NCBI RefSeq assembly: GCF_020165495.1
Contig: NZ_JAIUIE010000001.1
Location: 558,001-622,000, forward strand
Direction of reading: 5' to 3'
DNA from: Mesorhizobium sp. BR1-1-16
GTDB taxonomy: Bacteria > Pseudomonadota > Alphaproteobacteria > Rhizobiales > Kaistiaceae
Length of the DNA: 64,000 nt
This document shows positions 17,078 to 28,049 of this stretch, one piece after another. Position numbers and translations under genes: made by a program. The notes beneath the pieces are model-generated. The model was given only the letters and a program-made list of their open reading frames with translations, did not search any database and was not told where the DNA came from. Position 1 is the first letter of the stretch. Each line of letters opens with the position of its first letter.

Positions 17078-18226
17078 CTACCCGCCCATCACCGCGATAT
17101 AGTCGGATACCCAGCGCGAATAGGGAACGCAGGCATCCTGGCTGGTGCATTTGGCCACCGGCGTCTTCCAGAAGCGGATCTTCGAGAAATTGTCGAAGCC
17201 GTTGGTGGCGCAGCCGGCATCGGTCAGCAGTTCGTTGCCCTTGCAGGCGGCTGGCACCACCGGCACCGAGCCAAACCAGGCCGCGACATCGCCCTGGACC
17301 TTCGGAGAGAGCGAATGCTCCAGCCAGAGATACGCGCAATTCGGATGCGCGGCATTGGCAGCGAGCATCGTCGTGTCGGCCCAGCCCGTCGCGCCTTCGG
17401 CCGGAATGGTTGAGGCGATCGGCTGCTTGTCGAACTGCAGCGTGTTGACCTGGAACGGCCACGATGACGAGGCAACCACGCCTTCGGTCTTGAAATCGTC
17501 GACCTGCACGGCGGCGTCGTGCCAATAGCGGCCGACGAGCTTGCGCTGGTTCTTCAGGAGGTCGAGCGCGGCGGCATACTGGTCCTCGGTCAGCTCATAG
17601 GGGTCCTTGATGTTGAGCTCCGGCTTCTTGGCCATCAGATAGGTCGCGGCGTCGGCGATGTAGATCGGCCCGTCATAAGCCTGGACGCGGCCGGCATTTG
17701 GCTTGCCGTCGGGAAGGTCCTGCGGCTCGAAGACAACCGACCAACTGGTCGGCGCCTCCTTGAAGACGTTGGTGTTGTACATGAGGACATTCGGCCCCCA
17801 CTGATAGGGGACGCCGTAGTGATCAGCGCCGACCGTGAACCACGGCGCGTTCTGCAGCCGCTCGTCCACCGTCGACCAACTCGGGATCAGCGCGGTATTG
17901 ACCGGCACGACCTTCTTGCCTGCGACGAGGCGCAGCGATGCATCGCCCGATGCGGTCACGAGGTCGAAGCCGCCCTGGTTCATCAGCGTCACCATCTCGT
18001 CCGAGGTGGCAGCCGTCTTCACCGAAACCTTGCAGCCGGTCGATTTCTCGAAATCGGTGACCCAGTCATAGGCCTTGTCGCTCTCGCCACGCTCAATATA
18101 GCCGGGCCATGCGACGATGTTCAGAGCGCCTTCGCCGGCGCCGATTGTCGCCTGCTGCGCGGTCGCCTGGCCGACAAAGGCGGCAATGGCAGCAAGCGCG
18201 ATCGTCGATTTGAGGATCGAGGTCAT
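17078..18226 (-). CDS. ABC polyamine-type transporter periplasmic binding protein (PotD-like)
   Basis: A 382-residue secreted solute-binding protein. A signal peptide of about 23 residues (MTSILKSTIALAAIAAFVGQ, cleavage after ATA or AQA) precedes the mature GALNIVAWPGYIERG, a PotD-family start. Further family text includes WFTVGADHYGVPYQWGPNVL and AATSDEMV. The ATG at 18226 is chosen because it starts the signal peptide and has GGGAG upstream; the longer frame adds a charged leader. It delivers the substrate to the PotB/PotC-like channel. It is the first gene of the operon that ends in the aldehyde dehydrogenase. Confidence 0.9.
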   Translation of the reverse strand: MTSILKSTIALAAIAAFVGQATAQQATIGAGEGALNIVAWPGYIERGESDKAYDWVTDFEKSTGCKVSVKTAATSDEMVTLMNQGGFDLVTASGDASLRLVAGKKVVPVNTALIPSWSTVDERLQNAPWFTVGADHYGVPYQWGPNVLMYNTNVFKEAPTSWSVVFEPQDLPDGKPNAGRVQAYDGPIYIADAATYLMAKKPELNIKDPYELTEDQYAAALDLLKNQRKLVGRYWHDAAVQVDDFKTEGVVASSSWPFQVNTLQFDKQPIASTIPAEGATGWADTTMLAANAAHPNCAYLWLEHSLSPKVQGDVAAWFGSVPVVPAACKGNELLTDAGCATNGFDNFSKIRFWKTPVAKCTSQDACVPYSRWVSDYIAVMGG

Positions 18227-18338
18227 TTCGATGCTGTCTCCCTGTTCCCTGGGAGACGCGGGCTTCTCAAGTCCCGTCATTCCCCCTCTGTCGCCAGATT
18301 AGTCGGGAACGGCGGCTTGGCAAATGCCCTCAAGGGAG

Positions 18339-18362
18339 GGGCCGCCTTTCAAGGGGCGGCCC
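18339..18362. other. Stem-loop downstream of mmsA
   Basis: GGGCCGCC (18339-18346) and GGCGGCCC (18355-18362) form an 8-bp hairpin with an 8-base loop between mmsA and the potD-like promoter region. No T run follows on either strand, so it may be a weak or Rho-assisted 3' end. Confidence 0.4.
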
Positions 18363-18367
18363 GTCCG

Positions 18368-18397
18368 TAATCAGTGCCTTGGTAATCAGTGCCTTGG
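18368..18397. repeat. Perfect 15-bp tandem duplication
   Basis: TAATCAGTGCCTTGG occurs twice back to back (18368-18382 and 18383-18397), ending three bases before the mmsA stop codon. It looks like a recent replication slippage event in the 3' untranslated region of mmsA. Confidence 0.9.
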
Positions 18398-18400
18398 CGA

Positions 18401-19906
18401 TCAGCTCATCGTCGGCATGACGAAGTCGGCGCCCGCGCGGATGCCGGTCGGCCAGCGGGTCGTGATGGTCTTGAGCTTGGTATAGAAGCGGATGCCTTCC
18501 ATGCCATGCATGTGATGATCGCCGAACAGCGACTGCTTCCAGCCGCCGAACGAATGGAACGCCATCGGCACGGGAATCGGCACGTTGATGCCGACCATGC
18601 CGACCTGGATCTGATGCGCGAATTCGCGCGCCGCATCGCCGTCGCGGGTGAAGATCGCCGTGCCGTTCCCGAAGGGATGGTCGTTGATCATCTTCGCGGC
18701 GGTGGCATAGTCAGGCGCGCGGGCAATGGCGAGCACCGGCCCGAAGATCTCTTCCTTGTAGATCGTCATGTCGGTCGTGACATTGTCGAACAGCGTGCCG
18801 CCAACGAAATAGCCGTCTTCGTAACCCTGGAGCTTCAGGCCGCGACCATCGACGACGAGCTTGGCGCCCTCGGCGACGCCGGCATCGATATAGCCGCGCA
18901 CCTTGTCGAGATGTTGCTTCGTGACGAGCGGCCCCATCTCGGCTTCCGGATCCGTGCCCGGTCCGACCTTCAACGCGCGGATCTTCGGCTCAAGCTTGGC
19001 GATGAGCGCCTCTGCCGTCTTCTCGCCGATCGGGACAGCCACCGAGATCGCCATGCAACGCTCGCCGGCCGAGCCATAGGCGGCGCCCATCAGCGCGTCG
19101 ACGGCCTGATCCATATCGGCGTCAGGCATGATGATCATGTGGTTCTTGGCACCGCCAAGCGCCTGGCAGCGCTTGCCGTTCTTCGCGGCGGTCTCATAGA
19201 TGTAGCGTGCGATCGGCGTCGATCCGACGAAGCTGACGGCCTGGATATCGGGGTTGGTCAGGATGGCGTCGACGGCGTCCTTGCCGCCATGCACCACCTG
19301 GAAGACGCCGTCGGGCAGGCCAGCCTCCTTCAGCCAGTCGGCGATCACCAGCGAAGCCGAAGGGTCGCGCTCGGACGGCTTCAGGATGAAGCAGTTGCCG
19401 GCCGCGAGCGCGATCGGGAACATCCACATCGGCACCATGGCCGGGAAGTTGAACGGAGTGATGCCGGCGACGACGCCGAGCGGCTGGCGCAGCGAATGGC
19501 TGTCGACGCGCGTGCCGACATTCTCGGTCACTTCGCCCTTGAGAAGCTGCGGCGCGGCGGTCGCGAACTCGACCACTTCCATGCCGCGCTGGATCTCGCC
19601 CTTGGCATCGGAGAGCACCTTGCCATGCTCAGCCGTGATGACGGCCGCGAGATCATCGATCCGCTCTTCGATGATATGCAGGAACTTGTTCAGGATGCGC
19701 GCGCGGCGAAGCGGCGTCGTCGCGGCCCAGCCCGGCGCTGCCGCCCTGGCTGCGTCTGCCGCTGCCTTCACCTCGGCCTCGCCGCCGAGACGCACGGCCT
19801 TGGCTGCCGCGCCCGTCGCCGGATTGAACACCGGCTGCGTCGCCTCCGAGGCTCCGGCCGAGCGCTGGCCCGCGATGAAATGGTCGACGATCGGCAAGCT
19901 GGACAT
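18401..19906 (-). CDS. mmsA: Methylmalonate-semialdehyde dehydrogenase (CoA-acylating)
   Basis: A 501-residue ALDH-superfamily enzyme that converts (methyl)malonate semialdehyde to propionyl- or acetyl-CoA in valine, beta-alanine and inositol breakdown. MmsA features are [20 protein letters not shown], the [14 protein letters not shown] segment, the catalytic Cys in GSAGERCMA, and the C-terminal PTMS-type ending. The length matches the family (about 500). The start is the ATG at 19906 with GGAG upstream rather than the longer frame. It is divergent from a LysR regulator and next to the polyamine importer; beta-alanine or malonate semialdehyde from polyamine breakdown could feed it. Confidence 0.92.
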   Translation of the reverse strand: MSSLPIVDHFIAGQRSAGASEATQPVFNPATGAAAKAVRLGGEAEVKAAADAARAAAPGWAATTPLRRARILNKFLHIIEERIDDLAAVITAEHGKVLSDAKGEIQRGMEVVEFATAAPQLLKGEVTENVGTRVDSHSLRQPLGVVAGITPFNFPAMVPMWMFPIALAAGNCFILKPSERDPSASLVIADWLKEAGLPDGVFQVVHGGKDAVDAILTNPDIQAVSFVGSTPIARYIYETAAKNGKRCQALGGAKNHMIIMPDADMDQAVDALMGAAYGSAGERCMAISVAVPIGEKTAEALIAKLEPKIRALKVGPGTDPEAEMGPLVTKQHLDKVRGYIDAGVAEGAKLVVDGRGLKLQGYEDGYFVGGTLFDNVTTDMTIYKEEIFGPVLAIARAPDYATAAKMINDHPFGNGTAIFTRDGDAAREFAHQIQVGMVGINVPIPVPMAFHSFGGWKQSLFGDHHMHGMEGIRFYTKLKTITTRWPTGIRAGADFVMPTMS

Positions 19907-20006
19907 GGCGTCTCTCCGGATTGAACCCGCCTCTCCATGCAGCATTCGAATTCGCACAGCAATCGCCAGTCTTGCGGCTCCGTTGTGCAGAAATTAAAGT
20001 GGTAGG

Positions 20007-20939
20007 ATGGATTGGGAGCGCATCCGCATTTTTCTCGCCGTCGCGCGCACCGGGCAGATCCTTGGCGCGGCGCGTCAGCTTGGGCTCAATCATGCCACCG
20101 TCTCGCGCCAGTTGACTGCGCTCGAGGAGGAGACCAAGGCTAAGCTGGTCGAGCGGCGCACCAATGGCTGCCAGCTGACGTCAGCCGGCGAGCAGCTGAT
20201 GGCGGCGGCGGAGAGGGCGGAGTCCGAGTTTCTGCGGGTCGAGGCGGAGCTTTCCGGCGCGTCGGCGGGTATTGCCGGAACGGTGCGCGTCGGAGCGCCT
20301 GACGGACTCGGCAATTACTTTCTCGCCGCTGAGCTCGGCCGGCTCGCGACGGAACATGCCGAGCTGATCATCCAGCTCGTGCCGCTGCCCCGCACCTTCT
20401 CGCTGTCGCGGCGCGAGGCGGACATCGTCATCACGCTCGACCGGCCGGTGAGCGGCCGGCTCGTGGTGCGCAAGCTCACCGACTACAGCCTCGGCATCTA
20501 TGCCTCCGATGCCTATCTGGCGCGCTCGGGCCCCATTCGCCGCGAGGCCGATCTCGCCGGGCGGCTCGTCGTCACCTATGTCGAGGACCTCGCCTATAGC
20601 CGCGCGCTCGACTATGCGGCGAAGCTCGCCCATGTCAGCAGCCGCCGCTATGAGTGCGGCAGCGTGGTCGGGCAGGTGGAGGCCGTAAGAGCCGGCGTCG
20701 GCGTCGGAATCCTGCACGATTACACGGCCGCGCTTTACCCTGAACTTCGCCGCCTGCTGCCGGAGATTGCCTTCCGTCGCAGCTATTGGCTGACGAGCCA
20801 TCCGGATACGCATGAGACTCGCCGCGTCGCAGCCGTAGCCGATTATATCGCTGCTCGCGTGCGATCGGCGCGCCATGCTTTTCTGCCGGCGGATGGCGCG
20901 GCCGCGCCGGCCGGCAGCAAGGCCTCGTTGCCGGCATAG
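20007..20939 (+). CDS. LysR-family transcriptional regulator
   Basis: A 310-residue regulator with an N-terminal winged helix (residues 1-60; [20 protein letters not shown]) and a C-terminal periplasmic-binding-like effector domain from about residue 90. It is divergent from mmsA with a 100-base gap, the classic place for LysR self- and target regulation, so it probably controls mmsA in response to a semialdehyde-related metabolite. The last 30 residues are alanine-rich and probably disordered. Confidence 0.9.
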   Translation: MDWERIRIFLAVARTGQILGAARQLGLNHATVSRQLTALEEETKAKLVERRTNGCQLTSAGEQLMAAAERAESEFLRVEAELSGASAGIAGTVRVGAPDGLGNYFLAAELGRLATEHAELIIQLVPLPRTFSLSRREADIVITLDRPVSGRLVVRKLTDYSLGIYASDAYLARSGPIRREADLAGRLVVTYVEDLAYSRALDYAAKLAHVSSRRYECGSVVGQVEAVRAGVGVGILHDYTAALYPELRRLLPEIAFRRSYWLTSHPDTHETRRVAAVADYIAARVRSARHAFLPADGAAAPAGSKASLPA

Positions 20940-21007
20940 GCCGCTTGGCGGCGCGGCGCCGGTGTTCTATGCAGCCCTGCGACGATCCGCGTGGTGAGGA
21001 GACCCCG

Positions 21008-22453
21008 ATGCGCCTTTCGAATGCGACGCTTGCCGGCCTGCCGGCTTCGGTGCGCCGGCCAGCCTATGCCCGCAATGCCGTCACGCCCGGCATCGTCCAT
21101 CTCGGCGTCGGCGCGTTCCACCGTGCTCATCAGGCGGCGTATGTCGACGAATGTCTCGCGGCGGGCGAGACCGACTGGGGCATCGTCGGTGCCTCGCTCA
21201 GAAGCGCCGATACGCGCGATGCATTGGCGCCGCAGGACGGGCTCTACACACTTGCCGTGCGCGCGGATGATCGCGAGGAGCTGATCGTCATCGGCGCGCT
21301 GCTTCGCCTCTTCGTCGCGCCGGAGGATCCGGCTGTTCTTCTCGACGTGATGGTCGATCCCGCCGTGCGCATCGTCACGCTGACCGTCACGGAGAAGGCC
21401 TATCTCCGCAATGCGACCGGCGATCTCGACGCTGACCATCCGGACATCCGCGCCGATCTCGCCGCGCCGGCTTCGCCGCGCACCGCGCATGGTTTCATCG
21501 TGGAAGCGCTGGCCCGCCGCCGCGCGGCCGGGACGCCGGCATTCACCGTTCTCTCCTGCGACAACCTGCCGAACAACGGCGTCACCACGCGCCGCGTGAT
21601 GGCGCAGTTCGCGGCGCTGCGCGATCCGGAACTCGGGTGCTTCGTCGCCGAGGAGGTCGCGTTCCCGTCCAGCATGGTCGATCGCATCGTCCCGGCAACG
21701 ACGGATGCCGATCGCGCCCGCGTCAGCGCGGCGCTCGGCTTAACCGATGCCTGGCCGGTGCCGACCGAGCCTTTCATGCAATGGGTGGTCGAGGATCACT
21801 TCCCGGCGGGAAGGCCAGATTGGGAACGCTTCGGCGTCACCATGGTCGAGGACGTGACGCCCTATGAGGAAATGAAGCTGCGGCTGCTCAACGGCGCGCA
21901 TTCCTCCATTGCCTATCTCGGGCAGCTGCTTGGCCATGAGACCGTCGCCGACGCGTTCGCCGATCCCGCAATCCGTCGCTTCGTCGACGGCATATGGCAG
22001 GATTTCATCGCCACATTGCCGGCGGATGCCGGCCTCGACACCGCCGACTATATCGAGCGCCTCGCCAGCCGCTTCGCCAATACCGCGCTCCGTCACCGCA
22101 CGGCGCAGATCGCGAATGACGGCTCGCAGAAGCTGCCACAGCGGATCGTCGCGGCGACGCTCGATCGGATGGACGAGGGGCTCGGCGTCGATCGTTCAGC
22201 CTTCGCGCTCGCCACCTGGATCGCGGCGCTCGCCGGGCGTGGCACCCCGCCTGCCTTCACCGATCCGCTCGACGCGGTTCTCGCACCTCTGCTGAAAGCG
22301 GACGGCGATCCGGAGGTCGTGGTCGAGGCGGTGTTCGCTGCTGCGGGATTTGCTGCTGCCAGCCCGCATCGTGCGGCGCTGGTTGCCAAGACGGCCGCGG
22401 CGCTCGCGACCCTTCGCGATGTTGGCCCCGCACAGGCTCTCGCTTTGCTGTGA
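21008..22453 (+). CDS. Mannitol dehydrogenase family protein (polyol-specific long-chain dehydrogenase)
   Basis: A 481-residue NAD-dependent enzyme that interconverts hexitols or hexonates and ketoses (mannitol/fructose, mannonate/fructuronate). The family motifs are VHLGVGAFHRAHQAAY, SCDNLPNNG, KLRLLNGAHSSIAYLG carrying the catalytic lysine region, and GSQKLPQRI. The ATG at 21008 has GAGGAG six bases upstream; the longer frame begins without a site. It follows the LysR gene on the same strand after 68 bases. Mannitol/arabitol dehydrogenase and fructuronate reductase (UxuB) cannot be told apart by eye. Confidence 0.88.
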   Translation: MRLSNATLAGLPASVRRPAYARNAVTPGIVHLGVGAFHRAHQAAYVDECLAAGETDWGIVGASLRSADTRDALAPQDGLYTLAVRADDREELIVIGALLRLFVAPEDPAVLLDVMVDPAVRIVTLTVTEKAYLRNATGDLDADHPDIRADLAAPASPRTAHGFIVEALARRRAAGTPAFTVLSCDNLPNNGVTTRRVMAQFAALRDPELGCFVAEEVAFPSSMVDRIVPATTDADRARVSAALGLTDAWPVPTEPFMQWVVEDHFPAGRPDWERFGVTMVEDVTPYEEMKLRLLNGAHSSIAYLGQLLGHETVADAFADPAIRRFVDGIWQDFIATLPADAGLDTADYIERLASRFANTALRHRTAQIANDGSQKLPQRIVAATLDRMDEGLGVDRSAFALATWIAALAGRGTPPAFTDPLDAVLAPLLKADGDPEVVVEAVFAAAGFAAASPHRAALVAKTAAALATLRDVGPAQALALL

Positions 22454-22549
22454 TGCGGCGCGGCCTTGTCGACAAGGCGTGCGTGGCCTAGCTGAAGGAC
22501 CGAGCCAAGGCGGCGCAAAGGACGGCGTCGCTCGCCAGGGAGCCTTCAC

Positions 22550-23422
22550 ATGACATCGTCGCTCAATGCATCCGCCTCCGGCACCTTCAAGGTCGGCGGC
22601 GAAATCGAAATCAACCGCCTCGGCTTTGGCGCGATGCGCGTCACCGGCCCGGGCATATGGGGGCCGCCTGCCGACCACGCTGAAGCGATCCGCACGCTGA
22701 AGCGCCTTCCCGAGATCGGCGTCAATTTCATCGATACGGCCAATTCCTACGGCCCAGACGTTTCCGAGGAGCTGCTTCGGGAGGCACTGCATCCCTATTC
22801 CGGCCTCCTGATCGCCACCAAAGGCGGCCTGACCCGCGAGGGGCCCAATCGCTGGACGCCCAAGGGCGACCCGACCTATCTGATCGAGGAAGCCAAGAAG
22901 AGCCTCAAGAAACTCGGCGTCGAGCAGATCGCGCTCTGGCAGCTTCATCGCATCGATCCGAAGGTGCCGCGCGCCGAACAGTTCGGCGCCGTGAAGCAGA
23001 TGCTCGACGAAGGCATCATCGCGCATGCCGGCCTCAGCGAGGTTTCAGTGGCCGAAATCCAGGCTGCGAGCGCCGTCTTCCCGGTCGTAACCGTGCAGAA
23101 CCGCTATAATCTCGTCGATCGCGACAGCGAGGACGTGCTCGACTATTGCGAGCGCGAGTCGATCGGCTTCATCCCGTGGGCGCCGCTCGCCTCTGGCAAT
23201 CTGGCCCGACCGGGCTCGGTGCTTGATGAGACGGCCAAGGCGCTCGGCGCGACGCATTCGCAGGTGGCGCTCGCCTGGGTGTTGAAGCGCAGCCCCGTGA
23301 TGCTGCCAATTCCCGGCACGTCCAAGGTTTCGCATCTCGAAGACAATGTCGCCGCCGCGGCGCTGACTTTGTCAGACGACGCCTTTGCGGCGCTTGATGC
23401 GGCGGCGCGCGGCTCATCCTGA
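22550..23422 (+). CDS. Aldo/keto reductase
   Basis: A 290-residue TIM-barrel NADPH-dependent oxidoreductase. The catalytic Asp and Tyr lie in [11 protein letters not shown], the Lys in LLIATKGG, and the His in LWQLHRID, giving the full tetrad. The C-terminal [15 protein letters not shown] is a typical cofactor-binding end. GGGAG precedes the ATG. It resembles E. coli YdbC-type pyridoxal reductases in general form; the substrate is unknown. It stands between the polyol dehydrogenase and lhgO in one direction. Confidence 0.88.
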   Translation: MTSSLNASASGTFKVGGEIEINRLGFGAMRVTGPGIWGPPADHAEAIRTLKRLPEIGVNFIDTANSYGPDVSEELLREALHPYSGLLIATKGGLTREGPNRWTPKGDPTYLIEEAKKSLKKLGVEQIALWQLHRIDPKVPRAEQFGAVKQMLDEGIIAHAGLSEVSVAEIQAASAVFPVVTVQNRYNLVDRDSEDVLDYCERESIGFIPWAPLASGNLARPGSVLDETAKALGATHSQVALAWVLKRSPVMLPIPGTSKVSHLEDNVAAAALTLSDDAFAALDAAARGSS

Positions 23423-23506
23423 TCATTTGAGGGACTTCCCGTCGGCGCCAAGGAGTGAAACTCTGCGCTGCCGGCGGGCAACCGCCTTTCTGGATCGGGA
23501 GCGAGC

Positions 23507-24712
23507 GTGATCTACGATTACTGCGTTATCGGCGGCGGCATCGTCGGCCTCGCGACCGCCATGCAATTGCTCGCGCGTGATCCAGGCGCCAGCCTTGTGC
23601 TCATCGAGAAGGAAGCGGCGCTTGCCCAGCATCAGACGGGCCATAATTCCGGCGTCATCCATGCCGGCGTCTATTATGCGCCCGGCAGCCTGAAGGCCGA
23701 ACTGTGCCGCGCGGGCTCGGCGGCGACCAAGGCCTTCTGCCTCAGCCACGACGTGCCCTTCCGCACCTGCGGCAAGCTGATCGTCGCCACCAACGATGCC
23801 GAGCATACCCGCCTGCTGGCGCTCGAGGAGCGCGCCGGCCGCAATGGCATCGAGGTGATCCGCCTCGACAAGGCCGGGCTCGCCGAACGGGAGCCGGAGA
23901 TCGAGGGTGTCAGCGCACTGCACGTTCCCTCATCGGCGATCGTCGATTATCGCCTTGTCTGCGCTGCCATGGGGCGGCGGATCGCAGCGTCCGGCGGCGA
24001 AGTCCGCCTCGGCGAACGGGTCATCGGCATTGCCGAGCATGGCGCCGGGGTGCGGGTCTCGACCGACAAGGGCGAGGTCGAGGCGAAGATGCTGGTTGCC
24101 TGCGCCGGGCTGCAGTCGGACCGGCTCGCGACCCTTGCCGGCCTACCGATCAGCCATCGCATCGTACCATTCCGCGGCGAATATTACGTGCTCGCCAAGA
24201 AGCACGAGAACCGCATTCGCCACCTCATCTATCCGACGCCCGATCCGGCGCTGCCCTTCCTCGGGATTCACCTGACGCTGATGATCGACGGATCGGTGAC
24301 GGTCGGCCCCAACGCCGTGCTCGGCCTTTCGCGCGAGCGGCAAGGCAAGTGGGAGATGGATGCGGCGGACCTTCGCGCCATGGCGGGCTTCGGCGGCTTC
24401 TGGAAGATGGCCGCTGCGAACTGGCGCACGGCTGCGTCCGAATTCGTCAATTCGGTCAACAAGCGCGGCTATCTGGAACAGTGCCGCAAATACTACCCCG
24501 CGCTCGAACTGGACGATCTCCAGCCTTATCCCGCCGGCATCCGCGCCCAGGCTGTCGAGGCCGACGGACGCATGGTCGAGGATTTCGTCATGGTCGAGAG
24601 CGCGCGCATGCTCCATGTCTGCAACGCGCCATCGCCTGCCGCCACCTCGGCGCTGCCGATCGCCGGCCGCATCGTCGATCGCATCGAGACGAAGCGCGCT
24701 GCACTCGCCTGA
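23507..24712 (+). CDS. lhgO: L-2-hydroxyglutarate oxidase/dehydrogenase (LhgO)
   Basis: A 401-residue FAD enzyme that oxidises L-2-hydroxyglutarate to 2-oxoglutarate and passes electrons to the membrane quinone pool. The N-terminal FAD motif is CVIGGGIVGLATAMQLL, and TGHNSGVIHAGVYYAPGSLK is the LhgO signature. The C-terminal HVCNAPSPAATSALPIAGRI closes the FAD site. It starts with GTG, with GGGAG six bases upstream. Its stop abuts the stop of the convergent nadE gene with no gap. It repairs the toxic side product of malate dehydrogenase and can serve glutarate breakdown. Confidence 0.93.
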   Translation: MIYDYCVIGGGIVGLATAMQLLARDPGASLVLIEKEAALAQHQTGHNSGVIHAGVYYAPGSLKAELCRAGSAATKAFCLSHDVPFRTCGKLIVATNDAEHTRLLALEERAGRNGIEVIRLDKAGLAEREPEIEGVSALHVPSSAIVDYRLVCAAMGRRIAASGGEVRLGERVIGIAEHGAGVRVSTDKGEVEAKMLVACAGLQSDRLATLAGLPISHRIVPFRGEYYVLAKKHENRIRHLIYPTPDPALPFLGIHLTLMIDGSVTVGPNAVLGLSRERQGKWEMDAADLRAMAGFGGFWKMAAANWRTAASEFVNSVNKRGYLEQCRKYYPALELDDLQPYPAGIRAQAVEADGRMVEDFVMVESARMLHVCNAPSPAATSALPIAGRIVDRIETKRAALA

Positions 24713-26758
24713 TCATTCCAAGGGGACGTTTGCTTCCAGCTCGTCCAGCCAGACCTTCGCTTCCGCATCCGACGGCATGCGCCAGTCGCCGCGCGGCGAC
24801 AGCGAGCCGCCTGACGACATCTTCGGCCCGTTCGGGATCGTCGAGCGCTTGAACTGGTTGGCGAAGAAGCGGCGAATGAACACCTGCATCCACTTGCGGA
24901 TTTCGGCGAGCGAATAGGCGCGCTGCTCGTCCGCCGGCATATCCTTCGGCCAGGGTCCGCGCGTGGCATCGCTCCAGGCGTGATGGGCGAGGAAGGCGAT
25001 CTTCGACGGACGGAAGCCAAAGCGCGTCAGGTAATAGAGCGTGAAGTCCTGCAGCGGGTAGGGACCGACGATCGCCTGCGTCGACTGGATCGGCTTGCCG
25101 TCGGCAACCGGCACGAGTTCCGGCGAAATCTCGGTCGCGAGGATCGCATAGAGCGTCGCCGCCGCCTCCGCGCTGACGTCGCCCGATATCGCGACGAAGC
25201 GGATGAGATGCTGGATCAGTGTCTTCGAGACTGACGCGTTGACGTTGTAGTGCGACATGTGATCGCCGACGCCGAAGGTGCACCATCCAAGCGCCAGCTC
25301 CGACAGATCGCCGGTGCCGACGACGAGACCGTGATGCTGGTTGGCGAGGCGGAAGAGGTAGTCGGTCCTGAGCCCCGCCTGCACATTCTCGAAGGTCACG
25401 TCATAGACCGGCTCGCCGCCGGCAAAGGGATGGCCAAGATCGGTCAGCATCTGCCGCGCGGCAGGGCGAATATCGATCTCGGCGGCACTGACGCCAAGCG
25501 CCCGCATCAGCGACCAAGCGTTCGACTTGGTGTGATCGGACGTCGCGAAGCCGGGCAGGGTATAGGCGAGGATGTTTTCGCGCGGCAGGCCGAGCCGGTC
25601 CATCGCCCGCGCCGCCACGATCAGCGCCTGCGTCGAATCAAGACCGCCCGAGACGCCGATGACGCAATGCTTGAGGCCGGTCGCCGAAAGGCGCTTGGCG
25701 AGGCCCTGCACCTGGATGTTGTAGGCCTCGTAGCAATCCTCTGCGAGCCGCGCGGGATCCGCCGGCACGAAGGGGAAACGCTCCACCACGCGGGAGAGTG
25801 CGACCGGCGGCTCCGGCGCGTCGAGCGTGAAGGCTGCCGTGCGGAAGCGAGGTGCGCGCGGTCCTTCGAGGGCGACGCAGTCGCCATAGCTGGTAAGGCG
25901 CATCCGCTCCTGCCGCAGGCGGCCGAGATCGATGTCGGCGACCGCCATCGTCGCCTCGATGGCGAAACGCTCGGTCTCGGCGAGCAAAACGCCGTTCTCG
26001 AAGATCGAGGCCTGACCGTCCCAGGCGAGGTCCGTTGTCGATTCCCCGGGTCCGGCCGCCGAATAGGCATAGGCGCTCGCCGTCCGCGCCGAGTGGCTCG
26101 CGCAGAGCAGGCGCCGCGTATCGGCCTTGCCGATGGTGATGTTGGAAGCCGAAAGGTTGAGCAGTACTTCCGCGCCGGCGAGCGCCGCATGGGTCGAGGG
26201 TGGCAGCGGAACCCAGATGTCCTCGCAGATCTCGGCATGGAAGGTGAACGGCACGCTGCCGGTCGAGCGGAACAGCAGGTCGGTGCCGAAGGGAACGTCA
26301 TGGCGGTCGATGGCGATTGCGAGACCGGTGACGCCGGCGCCGGACGTGAAGTGCCGCCGCTCGTAGAATTCGCGATAATTCGGGAGATAAGTCTTCGGCA
26401 CCGCACCGAGAATGGTGCCGCGATGGATGATGACGGCGCAGTTGTAGAGCCGGCCCTCGCGCCGCAGTGGCGCGCCGACGACCAGCACGGGAAAGAGCGC
26501 CTGCGAGGCCTCGGCAATCCGCCCGATCGCCCGCTCGACGGCATCGAGCAGTGCGTCCTGCAGCAGGAGATCGTCGATCGAATAGGAGGAGATGCCGAGC
26601 TCGGGAAAGAGCATCAGCGCGACGCCGGCCGCGTCACCCTCAGTGGCGAGCCGCACCGTTTCGCTGGCTGCGAAATCCGGATCCGCCACGGCGCCGCGCG
26701 GCACGACCGATGCGATGCGCAGGAAATCATGGCTGTAGAGCGAGGCGAACGGCTTCAT
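24713..26758 (-). CDS. nadE: Glutamine-dependent NAD+ synthetase
   Basis: A 681-residue two-domain enzyme that amidates deamido-NAD. The N-terminal nitrilase-type glutaminase domain shows catalytic Glu in LFPELGISS, Lys in VPKTYLPNY and Cys in EICEDIWVP. The C-terminal synthetase domain has the ATP pyrophosphatase P-loop GVSGGLDST and [20 protein letters not shown]. The length fits the long actinobacterial/alphaproteobacterial class. The ATG at 26758 ([10 protein letters not shown]) is preferred because GGAAAG is a correct distance upstream; the ATG two codons earlier is too close. Confidence 0.95.
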   Translation of the reverse strand: MKPFASLYSHDFLRIASVVPRGAVADPDFAASETVRLATEGDAAGVALMLFPELGISSYSIDDLLLQDALLDAVERAIGRIAEASQALFPVLVVGAPLRREGRLYNCAVIIHRGTILGAVPKTYLPNYREFYERRHFTSGAGVTGLAIAIDRHDVPFGTDLLFRSTGSVPFTFHAEICEDIWVPLPPSTHAALAGAEVLLNLSASNITIGKADTRRLLCASHSARTASAYAYSAAGPGESTTDLAWDGQASIFENGVLLAETERFAIEATMAVADIDLGRLRQERMRLTSYGDCVALEGPRAPRFRTAAFTLDAPEPPVALSRVVERFPFVPADPARLAEDCYEAYNIQVQGLAKRLSATGLKHCVIGVSGGLDSTQALIVAARAMDRLGLPRENILAYTLPGFATSDHTKSNAWSLMRALGVSAAEIDIRPAARQMLTDLGHPFAGGEPVYDVTFENVQAGLRTDYLFRLANQHHGLVVGTGDLSELALGWCTFGVGDHMSHYNVNASVSKTLIQHLIRFVAISGDVSAEAAATLYAILATEISPELVPVADGKPIQSTQAIVGPYPLQDFTLYYLTRFGFRPSKIAFLAHHAWSDATRGPWPKDMPADEQRAYSLAEIRKWMQVFIRRFFANQFKRSTIPNGPKMSSGGSLSPRGDWRMPSDAEAKVWLDELEANVPLE

Positions 26759-26970
26759 CGGCATCTTTCCACTTCAATCAGCGGTTTCGGCGTATCGCGC
26801 CCGCCGCGTCGCGACAAGGCCCTCTCGCGGCTTTGCGGCCCAGAGTGCGTCATCGTCGGAAAGCTTGATCGGCATCAATGTCGCGCCGGCAGGACAGACC
26901 ATGCTGCGCGCGATCCGCCGCAACGGCTTCCCCGGGCCGGCGGCCCTTCGCAAAAAAAGGATGGACGAGC

Positions 26971-28044
26971 ATGCCCAAGATGAAAGCTGCGATCTTCGTT
27001 GAAGCCGGCCGCATCGTGCTTGACGAGAAACCCATTCCCGATATTGGGCCGCTCGACGCGCTGGTACGCCTCACCACGACGACGATCTGCGGCACGGATG
27101 TGCACATCCTGAAGGGCGAATATCCGGTCGCGAAGGGCCTCACCATCGGCCACGAGCCGGTCGGCATCATCGAAAAGCTGGGATCGGCGGTCGCCGGTTT
27201 CAAGGAAGGCCAGCGGGTCATTGCCGGCGCGATCACGCCGAGCTTCACATCGAACGCCTGCATGTGCGGCTGTGCTTCACAGGATGGCGCGGGCACGAAG
27301 CATGGCTTCAAGGCGATGGGCGGCTGGCGGTTCGGCAATACCATCGACGGCGCGCAGGCGGAATATATCCGCGTCCCCGACGCGACCGCAAATCTCTCGC
27401 CCGTACCTGATGGACTGACCGACGAGCAGGTGCTGATGTGCCCTGACATCATGTCGACGGGCTTCTCGGGCGCCGAGAATGGCAGCATCAGGATCGGCGA
27501 TACCGTCGTCGTCTTCGCGCTTGGGCCGATCGGCCTTTGCGCTGTTGCGGGGGCAAAGCTTCTGGGTGCGACCACCATTATTGGCGTCGATACGGTCCCC
27601 GCGCGTCTCGCTGTTGCGAAGAAGCTCGGCTGCGACCATGTCGTCGACTTCAAGGCCGGCGACCCGGTCGAGCAGATCATGGCGATCACCGATGGTCGCG
27701 GCGTCGATGTCGCGATCGAGGCGCTCGGCACGCAACAGACCTTCGAATCGGCCCTTCGTTCGCTCCGTCCGGGCGGCACCCTGTCCAGCCTCGGCGTCTA
27801 TTCGACCGATCTGAAGATCCCGCTTGCAGCCTTCTCAGCGGGCCTCGGCGACAACAAGATCGTCACCTCGCTCTGCCCGGGCGGCAAGGAACGCATGCGC
27901 CGCCTGATGGGCGTCGTCGCCTCGGGTCGCATCGATCTGACGCCGCTGGTCACTCACCGCTTCAAGCTCGACGATATCGAAGCGGCCTATGACCTGTTCT
28001 CGCATCAGCGCGACGGCGTTCTGAAGGTCGCGATCACGCCCTGA
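26971..28044 (+). CDS. Zinc-dependent alcohol dehydrogenase (isopropanol-dehydrogenase-like)
   Basis: A 357-residue medium-chain dehydrogenase. The catalytic zinc site is Cys in TICGTDVH, His-Glu in IGHEPVG and Asp in MCPDIMSTG, the Cys-His-Asp pattern of secondary alcohol dehydrogenases such as TbADH rather than Cys-His-Cys. The structural zinc loop is reduced (CMCGC). The Rossmann motif FALGPIGLCA is followed by GVDTVPAR, whose Asp favours NAD(H). The start at 26971 is set by MPKMKAAIF; the upstream frame is not protein-like. It stands alone between nadE (divergent) and a convergent esterase. Confidence 0.9.
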   Translation: MPKMKAAIFVEAGRIVLDEKPIPDIGPLDALVRLTTTTICGTDVHILKGEYPVAKGLTIGHEPVGIIEKLGSAVAGFKEGQRVIAGAITPSFTSNACMCGCASQDGAGTKHGFKAMGGWRFGNTIDGAQAEYIRVPDATANLSPVPDGLTDEQVLMCPDIMSTGFSGAENGSIRIGDTVVVFALGPIGLCAVAGAKLLGATTIIGVDTVPARLAVAKKLGCDHVVDFKAGDPVEQIMAITDGRGVDVAIEALGTQQTFESALRSLRPGGTLSSLGVYSTDLKIPLAAFSAGLGDNKIVTSLCPGGKERMRRLMGVVASGRIDLTPLVTHRFKLDDIEAAYDLFSHQRDGVLKVAITP

Positions 28045-28049
28045 GCGGA

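Noticed and set aside
25250-26983. 577-codon plus-strand open frame opposite nadE
   Set aside because: It lies almost wholly antisense to nadE, whose glutaminase and synthetase motifs are intact; its composition is shadow-like.
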